Shown here: positions 16,852-25,450 of the stretch, piece by piece | Layout: each line of letters begins with the position of its first letter | Numbering within the stretch: position 1 is the stretch's first letter | DNA from: a virus | DNA length: 64,000 nucleotides | IMG/VR virus record: IMGVR_UViG_3300036853_000417 | Location: 1-64,000 of that record | Strand: one strand, 5' to 3' | The notes under the pieces: model-generated | Database searches by the model: none | Told to the model about the DNA's origin: nothing | What the model saw: the letters and a program-made list of their open reading frames with translations, nothing else | Made by a program: the position numbers and the translations under genes

Positions 16852-17274
16852 GTGACCAAATGTGCTTACCAATTATGTGAGAAGGACCTGGACCAGGATC
16901 TAATCGGCAGGCCAAAGCGTTACTGCTCCGATGCACACCGACAGGCAGATTATCGTCGCCGCCATCCTGAGATGACGTATAAAGAGCAGTTGCGTGCTGT
17001 TCGCAGGAGACTCTTTGCATTGGAGCGATTTGCAATCCAGCATGCTCCACCTGGATACCGCTTAGAGCGGAACATTCCAATAATAACACTCACTGAGATG
17101 ATCAGAGATCATGGCATTGCAACCGGGTATGTGGAGAGGGGGACCAAGGATGGTTTGCTCAAACCAGTAGATGGGATGCTTGATGCTCACGAACAGGAAA
17201 AATTTTACCTGTTGTGTGAGGGACAACCAGGCTGGCATGTTTGTTCGGATTGCCCACACGGAGTTATTCCGTAA
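16852..17274 (+). CDS. Zinc-finger protein of unknown role, 140 aa
   Basis: GTG start with AGGAGGTGA at proper distance. Residues 4-35 carry CAYQLC...RYCSDAHRQADYRRRH, a CxxxxC...CxxxH treble-clef-like finger common in small DNA-binding proteins. The middle is basic and helical and could bind DNA. The C-terminus has CEGQPGWHVCSDC, a possible second metal site. Flanked by twin GTAAC palindromes. Confidence 0.7.
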   Translation: MTKCAYQLCEKDLDQDLIGRPKRYCSDAHRQADYRRRHPEMTYKEQLRAVRRRLFALERFAIQHAPPGYRLERNIPIITLTEMIRDHGIATGYVERGTKDGLLKPVDGMLDAHEQEKFYLLCEGQPGWHVCSDCPHGVIP

Positions 17275-17282
17275 CATGTTAC

Positions 17283-17628
17283 GATTTGCAGGAGGAAGAA
17301 AAAGTCACCTAGCGACCAACTAGGTGACACATGTAAGTTTATATAATACTTTTTTCAGTTTTAGTGCGATGTAGATCCTAAATATTGGGATTCAATGATG
17401 TAGTTTTTGATAATTATGTAAGGTAATGCCTCTCCTGAAGCGGTTTTCCCTGATGGGAGAAAATGAGGATTACATCAGATAATTGTACGATTTTGCCATC
17501 ACTGAATCCGAACATTTACAGGATATCCCCGAACTCTTGCAGCACTTCAGCAATATCATCAATGGCTTGAAAGAATGAAGTTGCCAACTCTGTAGAAAAG
17601 AAAGCAATATTTTAGGAGAAAAAATTCC
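17283..17628. other. Gap with an operator-like hairpin and a short gene remnant
   Basis: GTCACCTAG (17304-17312) is mirrored by CTAGGTGAC (17320-17328), a 9-bp perfect stem. From a TTG at 17483 to a TGA at 17576 a 31-codon frame reads like the end of a protein (DFAITESEHLQDIPELLQHF...); it has no start context and is probably a remnant. Nothing else is visible. Confidence 0.4.
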
Positions 17629-18048
17629 ATGCCGAATAATCAGCTATCAAAACGCGCCCGTACCTTTCTACAAAAACGTAATTTTGCTGTTCTTGCTACT
17701 CACAATGCTGATGGCTCTATTCAGCAGACTACCATGTGGTATTTGCTAAAGGAAGATGGCGAGACAATTGTGATGAATACCAAGGTTGGGCGGTTGAAAG
17801 AGCGGAATATGCGGAATAACCCACAGGTTTCTTTGTGTATCCAATGTAGATATGAGTATGTCACCATTGCCGGTACTGTTACCTTCATTGATGATCCGGT
17901 TATCGGGCAGCGTGATATTCGTAAGCTGGCAGAGCATTACGATGGCAAGCAATCCGCAGCGAAGCAAATGAGAACCCGTTTTTCAAAAGAGAAGAGAGTG
18001 AGTTTACATCTGAAGTTTGAGCGAGTATATGAGTATTTTTCTCAGTGA
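17629..18048 (+). CDS. PPOX-class (pyridoxamine 5'-phosphate oxidase-like) flavin/F420 protein, 139 aa
   Basis: Matches the split-barrel family: FLQKRNFAVLATHNADGSIQQTTMWYLL, then MNTKVGRLKERNMRNNPQVSLCI and the late VSLHLKFERVYEY. These are the cofactor-binding strands and TxxGRxKxxNxxxxP motif of PPOX proteins using FMN or F420. A host-type redox gene with its own TAGGAG ribosome site and terminator, likely cargo. Substrate unknown. Confidence 0.8.
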   Translation: MPNNQLSKRARTFLQKRNFAVLATHNADGSIQQTTMWYLLKEDGETIVMNTKVGRLKERNMRNNPQVSLCIQCRYEYVTIAGTVTFIDDPVIGQRDIRKLAEHYDGKQSAAKQMRTRFSKEKRVSLHLKFERVYEYFSQ

Positions 18049-18124
18049 AAAATGAGAGGCGGGGTTGTTGTGGGTAAGAAGAAGCGTCAGTCATCAGAAC
18101 TATCAAGTATCAATTAGAGGAAGA

Positions 18125-18160
18125 AAGAGCAGATAGCCAATCAATCTGCTCTTCTTTTTT
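18125..18160 (+). terminator. Terminator after the PPOX gene
   Basis: AAGAGCAGAT and its exact complement ATCTGCTCTT (18144-18153) with a 9-nt loop, followed by CTTTTTT. It also separates the PPOX gene from the convergent minus-strand operon. Confidence 0.88.
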
Positions 18161-18161
18161 C

Positions 18162-18782
18162 TTATTTCTGTTCTTTGAAGAAGTTACGTGTTTGCCTGCC
18201 AGCAGTTGCCGTTGTTGCTCCAGCAAGCTGATCAAATGTTGATTGCATCTCTCCACTTGCAAAACTCATGGTATTGCCTGCATACATTCCGAGATCTCCC
18301 GCAACAGACCAGGCATCCTGATCAGCTCCTAAGTAGACAAAGGTCCATGCACCTTTATCCTCGCGCTCTTTTATTCCGGTAGTAATGTCTTTTTTCACGT
18401 ATTCCTTAGAGGCATTTTCCTGCCCATCGGTCATAATGATAACAAGTACGGGATCAGTCCCATAGGGGTGTTCTGGACTTACATCAGGAAATTTCGAGGC
18501 TTGCGCGAAAATGTATCCAATTGCATCATAGAGAGCAGTATGGTTAAGTGGCTGGTAATTCTCTTTGGTGAGCTGAGGTACTTCATCGAGTGCCATGCCA
18601 ATGACCAGAGGGTGAACTTTTGATTCAAACTTGATAATTGAGAGGGAATAGTTATTGCCATCTCCTTTCAATTTCTCAAGATAACTATTGAATCCTCCTC
18701 TAACATCTTCTGCTTTGGGTAACATTGATCCTGATTCATCAATTAAAAAGATTACGCGTGTTGTTATGTTTGCTTCCATCAT
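18162..18782 (-). CDS. VWA-domain protein, 206 aa
   Basis: The whole protein is a von Willebrand factor A domain: IFLIDESGSM (MIDAS DxSxS, residues 12-21), the NHTALYDAI threonine loop and VIIMTDGQENAS. A complete metal-dependent adhesion site. The C-terminus is Ala/Thr/Gly rich. No signal peptide, so it is intracellular. The start follows GGAGAAAG. Its start overlaps the preceding minus-strand gene. Role in the element unknown. Confidence 0.82.
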   Translation of the reverse strand: MMEANITTRVIFLIDESGSMLPKAEDVRGGFNSYLEKLKGDGNNYSLSIIKFESKVHPLVIGMALDEVPQLTKENYQPLNHTALYDAIGYIFAQASKFPDVSPEHPYGTDPVLVIIMTDGQENASKEYVKKDITTGIKEREDKGAWTFVYLGADQDAWSVAGDLGMYAGNTMSFASGEMQSTFDQLAGATTATAGRQTRNFFKEQK

Positions 18783-18990
18783 TATCTTTCTCCTCTATAA
18801 TACGAACTGTTCCCGTTTTCTTGAGTGCGGATAACAGGTCTCCTTGTTGGTTGTAACAATGGATATCATTATCCTCTCCAACGAACGCAACTTTGCCGTT
18901 CCCGAACACCACTCCTTCGTATGTCTGGACTACAGGTTTTCTAAATCCACACGGGAATCTGCTGTAACTAATGTGAATGTTTTTGGTCAT
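18739..18990 (-). CDS. Unknown protein, 83 aa
   Basis: Overlaps the gene before it by 23 nt and the VWA gene by 44 nt. Beta-strand and turn pattern (GNGKVAFVGEDNDIHCYNQQGDLL) resembles a single beta-propeller blade. The long overlap with the VWA start makes the exact end less certain. Confidence 0.5.
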   Translation of the reverse strand: MTKNIHISYSRFPCGFRKPVVQTYEGVVFGNGKVAFVGEDNDIHCYNQQGDLLSALKKTGTVRIIEEKDNDGSKHNNTRNLFN

Positions 18991-19744
18991 GCGGTACCCA
19001 ATCTTTTCCTCCGTATTTATAGCGCTTCCTGAGCACTACACGCACGCAATCAGCAATGGCATCTGGAATAGTAGTAGCCAGTGATCCAACTGATAAAAAA
19101 GCGCTATCCTCCAGGTCCCAACTGCTCTCCCCTTTCCCCGGAGCAGGAATGCCTTTCCCTGCAATATCGATAGTGGTTCCCCTGTGTTTTCTGGGAAAAG
19201 GACATCGTGGGCGTTTCCATGTGTAGTTTGAGAAGGTCACGGTAGCCTGGTATACGCCTTCTGGCATAGGGATAGATACGGGAACAGGGGGCTGATCGAT
19301 CTTGGAGAATTCGGCACGCCCCAGGAAAAAATCTGGAATATTAAAAGATCCGCGTCTCCATTTTGGCGTGGTCGATTTCCATATACTTTCATCGTGCCAG
19401 ATGCGCCACCATAGAGACCAGTGATGCGCACTAATGCTGGTCTCTCTTCCGTGATAGTTACGCGCAGTTCTCCATCTATTGAGTATTGGAAAATCTTCCA
19501 GGTTAAAATACAGCGCAAAGAGACCACAGCCAATACTCAAGCGCAATTGATCCTCCACACCTCCAATGGTTAGCTCAATGTGATAGCTTCTCGTTGGAAT
19601 ACACCACTCAATCCCAAATATTCCTTGTGGCCGGTAGTGCAACCAGACACGTCCATGTAGCCAGGATCGCGATGCATCTCCATGTTTTAAATTTTGCCAG
19701 TGCCACCAGAAACGTGGCTCATGTTGCGGTGTCGTTTTCTCCAT
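18968..19744 (-). CDS. Trp/Arg-rich protein of unknown function, 258 aa
   Basis: Very rich in Trp, His and Arg in its first half (EPRFWWHWQNLKHG, HHWSLWWRIWHD), with a beta-rich rest and a basic C-terminus. Proteins of this look occur in actinobacterial and Chloroflexota phages without a known role. Overlaps both neighbours, so part of one transcript. Confidence 0.65.
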   Translation of the reverse strand: MEKTTPQHEPRFWWHWQNLKHGDASRSWLHGRVWLHYRPQGIFGIEWCIPTRSYHIELTIGGVEDQLRLSIGCGLFALYFNLEDFPILNRWRTARNYHGRETSISAHHWSLWWRIWHDESIWKSTTPKWRRGSFNIPDFFLGRAEFSKIDQPPVPVSIPMPEGVYQATVTFSNYTWKRPRCPFPRKHRGTTIDIAGKGIPAPGKGESSWDLEDSAFLSVGSLATTIPDAIADCVRVVLRKRYKYGGKDWVPHDQKHSH

Positions 19745-20264
19745 CTCCCCTCCATTTCAGCGACTGTCGCAAGGCTTCAACAATGGGTTCGTCTTCTCTG
19801 GTAAGAGACCCTACTCTTTCTAAATATGCAAGATGCTCATATGCCATCTGTGCAGCCTCCTCTATTTTTTGCTGTCTTGTTGGATGTTCATCGGGTGTGA
19901 CTTTATCTTGAAGATAGTGTCCTACTCGTATTTCAGCCTTATCGTATCCCTCTTTCCTTCTGTGACTGCATGCCCTGCAAGCTGGAATCACATTATGATA
20001 GGTGAGACCATGTACAGGAATAAATCGTTCAATAACATTTCCAAGAAACTCATCACAAAATGCACATTTTCCCTCAAAGTCTGACAATGTTGCCAACCAT
20101 TCAATCAGATTGAGCGAAGCTGGAAGATTCATTCGTTGTACCTGATATCTTGCACTTTCAACTCTGTCAAATTCTCTCAGTCTATCGGTATTCGCACATT
20201 CTTTACATAATCCATAGGTATGCCGAGCCTGAAAGATTGCTCCACAGATAATACAGGTACTCAT
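19719..20264 (-). CDS. HNH-endonuclease-like zinc protein, 181 aa
   Basis: Two Cys pairs near the N-terminus (CIICGAIF, CKECAN) and a second cluster GKCAFCDEF...HGLTYHNVIPACRACSHRRK form an HNH-like beta-beta-alpha-metal layout (CxxC, H-N, CxxC). The first catalytic His of a standard HNH motif is not clear. Probably a nuclease or a structural relative. Confidence 0.6.
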   Translation of the reverse strand: MSTCIICGAIFQARHTYGLCKECANTDRLREFDRVESARYQVQRMNLPASLNLIEWLATLSDFEGKCAFCDEFLGNVIERFIPVHGLTYHNVIPACRACSHRRKEGYDKAEIRVGHYLQDKVTPDEHPTRQQKIEEAAQMAYEHLAYLERVGSLTREDEPIVEALRQSLKWRGDGENDTAT

Positions 20265-20482
20265 GAATCTTTATTCTTCCTGTGCATTTCCTCCCACTCC
20301 TCCAAAGTCCAGTATTCCCCAGGATGACATCCATGCATTCCGATTGGTCCAAATGTTCCATTCGGTCTCTTACCATAAGCAGGAAAGGGTTTGTCGTAAG
20401 ACCTGAGCGGTACCTTGAGATTCAAGAGACGCTCGGTCTCACGAGCCACCATCTCGTTATAGCTCTGTTCTTTGAGTTGCAT
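20261..20482 (-). CDS. Small protein of unknown function, 73 aa
   Basis: Overlaps the next minus-strand gene by 4 nt. Basic N-terminal helix, then a Gly/Pro-rich middle (GKRPNGTFGPIGMHG) and an acidic C-terminus. No family recognised. Confidence 0.55.
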   Translation of the reverse strand: MQLKEQSYNEMVARETERLLNLKVPLRSYDKPFPAYGKRPNGTFGPIGMHGCHPGEYWTLEEWEEMHRKNKDS

Positions 20483-20567
20483 GGTTCTCTGTCCAGTACT
20501 GATTTGTTGTCTGTTTGCTAAATGTACACATCATATTTTAGTTAGACTATAATCTTCCTTAGATACA

Positions 20568-21176
20568 CTATTCTTGTGAATTATCCCTTTTTAAACCAAT
20601 ATATAAATCATCTAATTCAGCAATCTTTCGCATATCTTCTATTCCCCAATACACCATTCCTTCATATTTATCAGAAATTGGAAGCAAAATAGGATGACAG
20701 AATAATCCAGTAGGTGCAGGACGATGCTCAGTTGGTACGCACTGTTTATCTAATGCTTTCTCTGACTTCGGTTTAATGATATGAAAGACATAGTGAGGAA
20801 TACGTGTAAGTCGTTCAGATTTGAGATAAATTTCCCAGCACCATTGATCAATACCTGATTGGTATCTTTTATTTTTGCGATAGTAGGAGCATTCATCTTT
20901 TTCCTTAATATCTGCAAAAAAGTGAGGAGGAAGTCCTTTAGGGGTAAGTTGTCGATTTTGATAAGGCCAAAATGCCTCAATATCTTGTACTGGCAAATTT
21001 TGCTTACAAACTTCATGAGATAAATAGAATCTTGGGCCATGTTGTTGTAATTCATTGCTTCTACCACGATGTAGAATGACAAACTTCAGATCTTTAAGAA
21101 AGTTCGCTATTATTTCCTCCTGATTCCATGCGTGCTTTAACGTTTCTAGTTTTTTTTCGGGAGTTTCATTCCACAT
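20568..21176 (-). CDS. Unknown protein, 202 aa
   Basis: Its start overlaps the end of the ParB-methyltransferase gene by 11 nt. It contains HFFADIKEKDECSYY and, about 20 residues on, WCWEIYLKSE, which could be part of a D...ExK nuclease fold, but the match is weak. A partner of the adjacent methyltransferase (restriction-like) is one idea suggested by position only. Confidence 0.55.
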   Translation of the reverse strand: MWNETPEKKLETLKHAWNQEEIIANFLKDLKFVILHRGRSNELQQHGPRFYLSHEVCKQNLPVQDIEAFWPYQNRQLTPKGLPPHFFADIKEKDECSYYRKNKRYQSGIDQWCWEIYLKSERLTRIPHYVFHIIKPKSEKALDKQCVPTEHRPAPTGLFCHPILLPISDKYEGMVYWGIEDMRKIAELDDLYIGLKRDNSQE

Positions 21177-22770
21177 TTGCTAGTCTCCTCTGCATAGCCA
21201 TAAAGAAAGTGTTATCCTTCTCAATACCAATGAACCTTCTTCGCAATTCTTTGGCTGCTGCGCCACTAGATCCCACACCAGCAAAACCATCAAAGACCGT
21301 ATCACCTCGATTGCTGCTTACTTGTATCAGATGCTTTAGAACTGATACAGGCTTTTGTGTGGGATGAAGAGTATCTCCTTTAGCATCAACTATTCTTTCT
21401 TTTCCAGAACAGATTGGTGCATCAATATAATCATGCATTTCATTCTCACCCTGCCAGTTAAGTGTATGTCTTCCCTTACCTTTAGTGAAAAAGAGGATGT
21501 ACTCACAGCTACTGCGATAAGTTGCTTTTACAATTTGTGGGCCTGGATTGGTCTTGTGCCATGTGATCATGACATGTACGTGTAAGTTTGCTTTTTGCAA
21601 GACTTCTCGCAAGTAAGAAACATACCAATAGGAACAAAAGACATAACCCGATCCATGTGGACGAAGAATTCGCATCCACTCTTGTGCCCATAAATCAAAG
21701 AGTGCAATGAACTCTTTAGGGATGTATTTATCCCACGCCCCAAAGTCTTGTGAGCGGTTATTTCTACCATCAAGATCAAATTCCCGCTCATTAGCTATAT
21801 TGTATGGAGGATCGGTTACAATAAGGTCAATGCTTTCATTAGCGATCTTCTTGACTTCTTCATAGAAATCACCATGAATCAGAGAAATGCTATTCTTCTG
21901 TTCATACTCATCGCGTATCGAAGCAATCAGCTTTTGCAACTTGGGGTGTGTCTCTTGCTTCCAATCAGCATCATATGCCCCACTATATACCTCATCGATA
22001 AGTTGCGTTGTGTATGTATCTCCTAGTGATTCGATCTGTTCTAGTGCATATTTCTTCATCTGGTTACGTGCTTTGTAGTTTCCAGCTAGAACTTTGAATT
22101 TTCCTTTAGAAAAGTTAGAATTAGTAATCAGTTCTTGAACCAGCTCCAATTGTTGTGAGGGCGTGAGGTCAAGAATTGAGCGGAGTAAGTTTTCTGTAAA
22201 GGGGGCGGTCGCCCCCTCAAGGGGGGCGACACCATTTTCCTCACCAGGGGCGGCACTCTCAAAAGTCGCCCCTATCATACTCCAAGCCTCTTTCTCTATT
22301 TTTCTGAGAGCAGCGTAGTCCTTCACACTCTCCTTATTCCATCCAAGCATCTGTCCAACATCAGCTTGTGTATATTTCTTCTTCCCCTGTTCATCCTCTT
22401 CTTCCAACCTTGCCCAAATAAACTCAGCATAGGTAACTAGTGTTGATGGGACAACCGTCTCAGCAGCATTGTTGCACTGCATTGCCATCTGATAGAATTC
22501 AGCTTCTGTGAATCCAGATTTAACTACGCAAGGGACAGAGATTATATCTAGTCCTTTAGCCGCCTCATGGCGATGATTGCCATCTATGAGAAGATAACCA
22601 TCTTCATAAGGAGTCACTGTTAAGGGGTAATTCTCTAAAAAACCTGCCCAACGCATACTTTCCTGTAAACGGGCAATACCAGATGCGCTGAGTCTACGCA
22701 CTGATAATTTAGATATAATTTTATTTAGAGGAAGTATTACAAAATGAGGAGTTTCAACTTCAGTTGTCAT
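21166..22770 (-). CDS. ParB-like domain fused to DNA N4/N6 methyltransferase, 534 aa
   Basis: Residues about 10-160 form a ParB/Srx-type N domain (IDGNHRHEAAKGLD; TQADVGQMLGWNKESVKDY helix-turn-helix). Residues about 295-534 form a class-I methyltransferase with LIVTDPPYN (DPPY, about 320-323) before the SAM-binding VFDGFAGVGSSG near residue 495, the order of beta-class amino-methyltransferases. This ParB-MTase fusion is common in phages. It would methylate A or C in the element's own DNA. A GC-rich repeat encodes part of the linker. Genes downstream overlap it. Confidence 0.85.
   Translation of the reverse strand: MTTEVETPHFVILPLNKIISKLSVRRLSASGIARLQESMRWAGFLENYPLTVTPYEDGYLLIDGNHRHEAAKGLDIISVPCVVKSGFTEAEFYQMAMQCNNAAETVVPSTLVTYAEFIWARLEEEDEQGKKKYTQADVGQMLGWNKESVKDYAALRKIEKEAWSMIGATFESAAPGEENGVAPLEGATAPFTENLLRSILDLTPSQQLELVQELITNSNFSKGKFKVLAGNYKARNQMKKYALEQIESLGDTYTTQLIDEVYSGAYDADWKQETHPKLQKLIASIRDEYEQKNSISLIHGDFYEEVKKIANESIDLIVTDPPYNIANEREFDLDGRNNRSQDFGAWDKYIPKEFIALFDLWAQEWMRILRPHGSGYVFCSYWYVSYLREVLQKANLHVHVMITWHKTNPGPQIVKATYRSSCEYILFFTKGKGRHTLNWQGENEMHDYIDAPICSGKERIVDAKGDTLHPTQKPVSVLKHLIQVSSNRGDTVFDGFAGVGSSGAAAKELRRRFIGIEKDNTFFMAMQRRLANVE
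22200..22275. repeat. GC-rich in-frame element inside the ParB-methyltransferase gene
   Basis: A patch of GGGGCG/CGCCCC words in several orientations, including the near-perfect palindrome GGGGGCGGTCGCCCCC, in a gene that is otherwise about 43% GC. It codes for roughly residues 166-191 (Ala/Gly/Pro/Glu-rich) in the linker between the two domains and keeps the frame. Confidence 0.6.
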
Positions 22771-22778
22771 ATCTCTCC

Positions 22779-23000
22779 CTATTCACTACTATGCTTACAC
22801 TGCCCTCTCACTGCATCAATGGCATATCGAAGAGCCTCAACAGTCTCACGGTTAGTTGGGAAATCATCCTGAAATGAGCGAGGAGTTAGCATTTCTACAA
22901 GCCATTGATAGCGCTTTATTATACGTATCACGTCTAACAGCACTCGTATAGAATGCTCAGCTTCGCTTAGTGGGCGTATATCTTTTGTTTTATCGCTCAT
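22779..23000 (-). CDS. Small helical protein of unknown function, 73 aa
   Basis: ATG at 23000 preceded by GGAGAAATAAAGAA. Charged and helical; no motif. Sits 8 nt upstream of the ParB-methyltransferase gene and 4 nt after the previous one. Confidence 0.6.
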   Translation of the reverse strand: MSDKTKDIRPLSEAEHSIRVLLDVIRIIKRYQWLVEMLTPRSFQDDFPTNRETVEALRYAIDAVRGQCKHSSE

Positions 23001-23004
23001 TTCT

Positions 23005-23481
23005 TTATTTCTCCTCAACAATATCAATATCACTTCTAACAAAATGTGTACTAAAACAACGGAAAATATCCTCTGTACAGAGTCCAAGTGTGTTCCCATA
23101 CCCTTCTGTGGCTGGCTTACTATCCCTCACCTCGCGCCAGTATTCTCCTGCCCGACCCTCTAATTGCTCAACCGCAGGACAGAGCATATTGCGTTCATAG
23201 TTTGGCTCCATGATTGAACCATAAAGCCACTCCTCAATGTCTTCTGCATTGCGGTATGAGAGGTAGAGTGCAGCCTGGTAAAAAAGCATCTTGTGGAGCA
23301 TTTTTTCATCTGCAATTAAGAATTGCCTCAGAAGTGCCAGATCAAATTGCTTTACTTCCTCATCGTTGCCCGACCTCGTAATGGGTGTGTCGGACACACA
23401 TATGTCAAGATACAACGTTACCCGCAAACGTCGCCTGAGTAGCTCATTATCTTGTTGTGCATCGTTTGCTATACCTATCAT
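23005..23481 (-). CDS. Unknown helical protein, 158 aa
   Basis: ATG at 23481 preceded by AAGGAGACAAC; a frame extending to 23580 lacks a ribosome site. Helix-rich with an acidic C-terminus. First gene of the minus-strand operon running to 18162, divergent from the hypermodification cassette. Confidence 0.6.
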   Translation of the reverse strand: MIGIANDAQQDNELLRRRLRVTLYLDICVSDTPITRSGNDEEVKQFDLALLRQFLIADEKMLHKMLFYQAALYLSYRNAEDIEEWLYGSIMEPNYERNMLCPAVEQLEGRAGEYWREVRDSKPATEGYGNTLGLCTEDIFRCFSTHFVRSDIDIVEEK

Positions 23482-23604
23482 AGTGTTGTCTCCTTGTCGT
23501 GATGAGTTTACGAGATATCTGGACGGCTTTTTCAGATACATTTGGGGTCTCTCTCTTATTATAGATCCTCTACCGAACACACAGGAAGGAGTTTCCTCAT
23601 TGTG

Positions 23605-23634
23605 TTGTACGGATAATCAGACATGCTGTATACT
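23605..23634 (+). promoter_or_regulatory. Candidate promoter of the hypermodification cassette
   Basis: TTGTAC at 23605 and TATACT at 23629 with an 18-bp spacer, 38 bp before the first ParB-like gene in the divergent 23481-23672 gap. It does not belong to the TTGACA cassette family, so this cluster is probably timed separately. Confidence 0.45.
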
Positions 23635-23671
23635 GGTATCAGACAGATGATTTAGAGAAAATAGGGGATGA

Positions 23672-24334
23672 ATGATTAACCTTGTTGCTAAGTCGATAGA
23701 TATCCTACAGGCTCATCCACGCAATTACCGTATCCATCCTGAGGATGAAATTGAGCATCTCATGGAGAGTATTCGTCTACATGGCATCTATCGCAATATT
23801 GTCATTGCACAGGATGGAAAGACGATTCTGGCTGGACACGGAGTTGTAGAAGCTGCTCGTAGACTTGGGATGACACAGGTCCCTGTGTTTCAGACAAACT
23901 ATCAACCTGATGATCCACATGCTTTAAAACTGCTGGTTGGTGATAATGAGATCCAGCACCTTGTTGAGGCTGATGATAGGGCACTCACGGAACTCTTACG
24001 TGAACTGAAAGAGATTGATGACCTACTTAGCACTGGTTATGATGAGATGATGCTTGCTAATCTCGTCATGGTCAGTCGGCCTGCATCTGAGATTACCGAT
24101 CTGGATGCAGCCTCACAATGGGTAGGACTACCTGAGCATGATAGAGAAGGAGAGCGCCGACTTCAAATTATCGTGAACTTTGCCAATGAGGAAGACCGCA
24201 AAGCATTCTGTCATCTGCTCGGCCTTGAGTCCAGCAAGATTGCAAATGAAGGAACAGGAAAGTCTATCTGGTGGCCGAAGCAAGATCGAGATGATGTGAA
24301 ATCCCTTCGCTTTACTGATGGGAGACAAGGATGA
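23672..24334 (+). CDS. ParB-like N-domain protein of the hypermodification cassette, 220 aa
   Basis: Residues 1-110 match the ParB/Srx fold: HPRNYRIHPEDEIEHLMESIRLHG, IVIAQDGKTILAGHGVVEAARRLGM, LLVGDNE. This is the short ParB-like protein seen beside TET and glycosyltransferase genes in phage base-modification clusters. The C-terminal 90 residues are unrecognised. Overlaps the next gene by 4 nt. A role in targeting or regulating modification is inferred from context. Confidence 0.8.
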   Translation: MINLVAKSIDILQAHPRNYRIHPEDEIEHLMESIRLHGIYRNIVIAQDGKTILAGHGVVEAARRLGMTQVPVFQTNYQPDDPHALKLLVGDNEIQHLVEADDRALTELLRELKEIDDLLSTGYDEMMLANLVMVSRPASEITDLDAASQWVGLPEHDREGERRLQIIVNFANEEDRKAFCHLLGLESSKIANEGTGKSIWWPKQDRDDVKSLRFTDGRQG

Positions 24335-25290
24335 CTCACCGAATACTCCCAAACTATCCTATCTATATTCCCAGCAAAGGTCGTGCTGATTGCTGCTATA
24401 CTGCCAAATGTCTTGATGCTGGTGAAGTTCCATTTCATCTCGTTATTGAACCACAAGAAGAAGCTCTCTATCGGGTGCAGTTCCCCAGTGCTCATTTTCT
24501 AATTCTCCCCTGGAATGGTGATGATCAGGTACGACGTGATTTCTGCCAGCAACGTCGTATTGAGAATGGGGGCCTCATTGCTGCACGCAACTGGATTAAA
24601 GAGCATGCCACAGCAACAGGCAGTGAAAGACATTGGCAGTTAGATGACAATATCACAGAGTTCTATCGGCGCTACAAGGGTAAGCGTATCCGATGTGAGT
24701 CGGGTCTTGCACTACGTGCCTGTGAAGACTTTACTGACCGTTATGAGAATGTTGCGATCTCAGGTCTCAATTATTATATGTTTGTTATGGATGATAAGCA
24801 GACATCTCCACTTGTTATTAATTGTCATGTGTATTCTTGCTCCCTGATCCTGAATGCACTTCCCTTCTGCTGGCGTTTGGCCTACAATGATGATACGGAT
24901 ATATGCCTGCAAGTCCTCTCAACAGGGATATGGTGTACGGTACTCATCAATGTCTTCATGTGTAGGAAGTTGCGCACAATGACTGTACAGGGTGGCAATA
25001 CTGCTGATCTCTATCAAGGTGATGGACGATTGCATATGGCGCGTTCACTTGAACGGGTATGGCCAGGCATCGTTGAAACAAAGCGTCGTTTTCATCGACC
25101 ACAACATGTCATAAAAGAGAACTGGAAATGCTTTGATACTCCGCTTCGATTGAAACCGGACATTGATCTAACACAACTTCCTCCAACCAATGAATATGGG
25201 ATGGATCTTTGTCAGATCAAAGATGTAATCAAAAGTCCCCGAATCCAAAGATTACATGATGCATGGCAACAGACACATAGATCTGAGTAA
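24331..25290 (+). CDS. TET-associated glycosyltransferase (TAGT-like), 319 aa
   Basis: The start YPIYIPSKGRADCCYTAKCL, the ARNWIKEHA segment and the DxD-like HWQLDDNI (about residue 107) match the GT-A-like glycosyltransferases first described next to TET/JBP genes in phages. NDDTDICLQVL is a second acidic motif. It would transfer a sugar to a hydroxymethylated base in DNA. Coupled to the ParB-like gene before it. Assignment is by eye from family memory. Confidence 0.7.
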   Translation: MTHRILPNYPIYIPSKGRADCCYTAKCLDAGEVPFHLVIEPQEEALYRVQFPSAHFLILPWNGDDQVRRDFCQQRRIENGGLIAARNWIKEHATATGSERHWQLDDNITEFYRRYKGKRIRCESGLALRACEDFTDRYENVAISGLNYYMFVMDDKQTSPLVINCHVYSCSLILNALPFCWRLAYNDDTDICLQVLSTGIWCTVLINVFMCRKLRTMTVQGGNTADLYQGDGRLHMARSLERVWPGIVETKRRFHRPQHVIKENWKCFDTPLRLKPDIDLTQLPPTNEYGMDLCQIKDVIKSPRIQRLHDAWQQTHRSE

Positions 25291-25302
25291 GGATTTCTTA
25301 TT

Positions 25303-25393
25303 ATGAGGGGCAATTTTATCTTTAGTGATGCATGGTCTTTTTCACAAAAAGTGAGGTTTGCATGGCAAAAATGCCATTGTTGAAGTTGCCCCT
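25303..25393 (+). other. Folded leader before the P-loop kinase gene
   Basis: AGGGGCAA (25306-25313) pairs with TTGCCCCT (25386-25393). Inside are TCAC-GTGA and ATGGCA-TGCCAT hairpins. A 26-codon frame from 25303 to 25383 (MRGNFIFSDAW...) shares the space and could instead be a small gene. The gap 25291-25450 is the only real break within the cassette. Confidence 0.35.
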
Positions 25394-25450
25394 TGAATAG
25401 TGCTGGTATGCTCTGTATACTTATAGTAGATTACTGGAAAAGAGGAAAAA

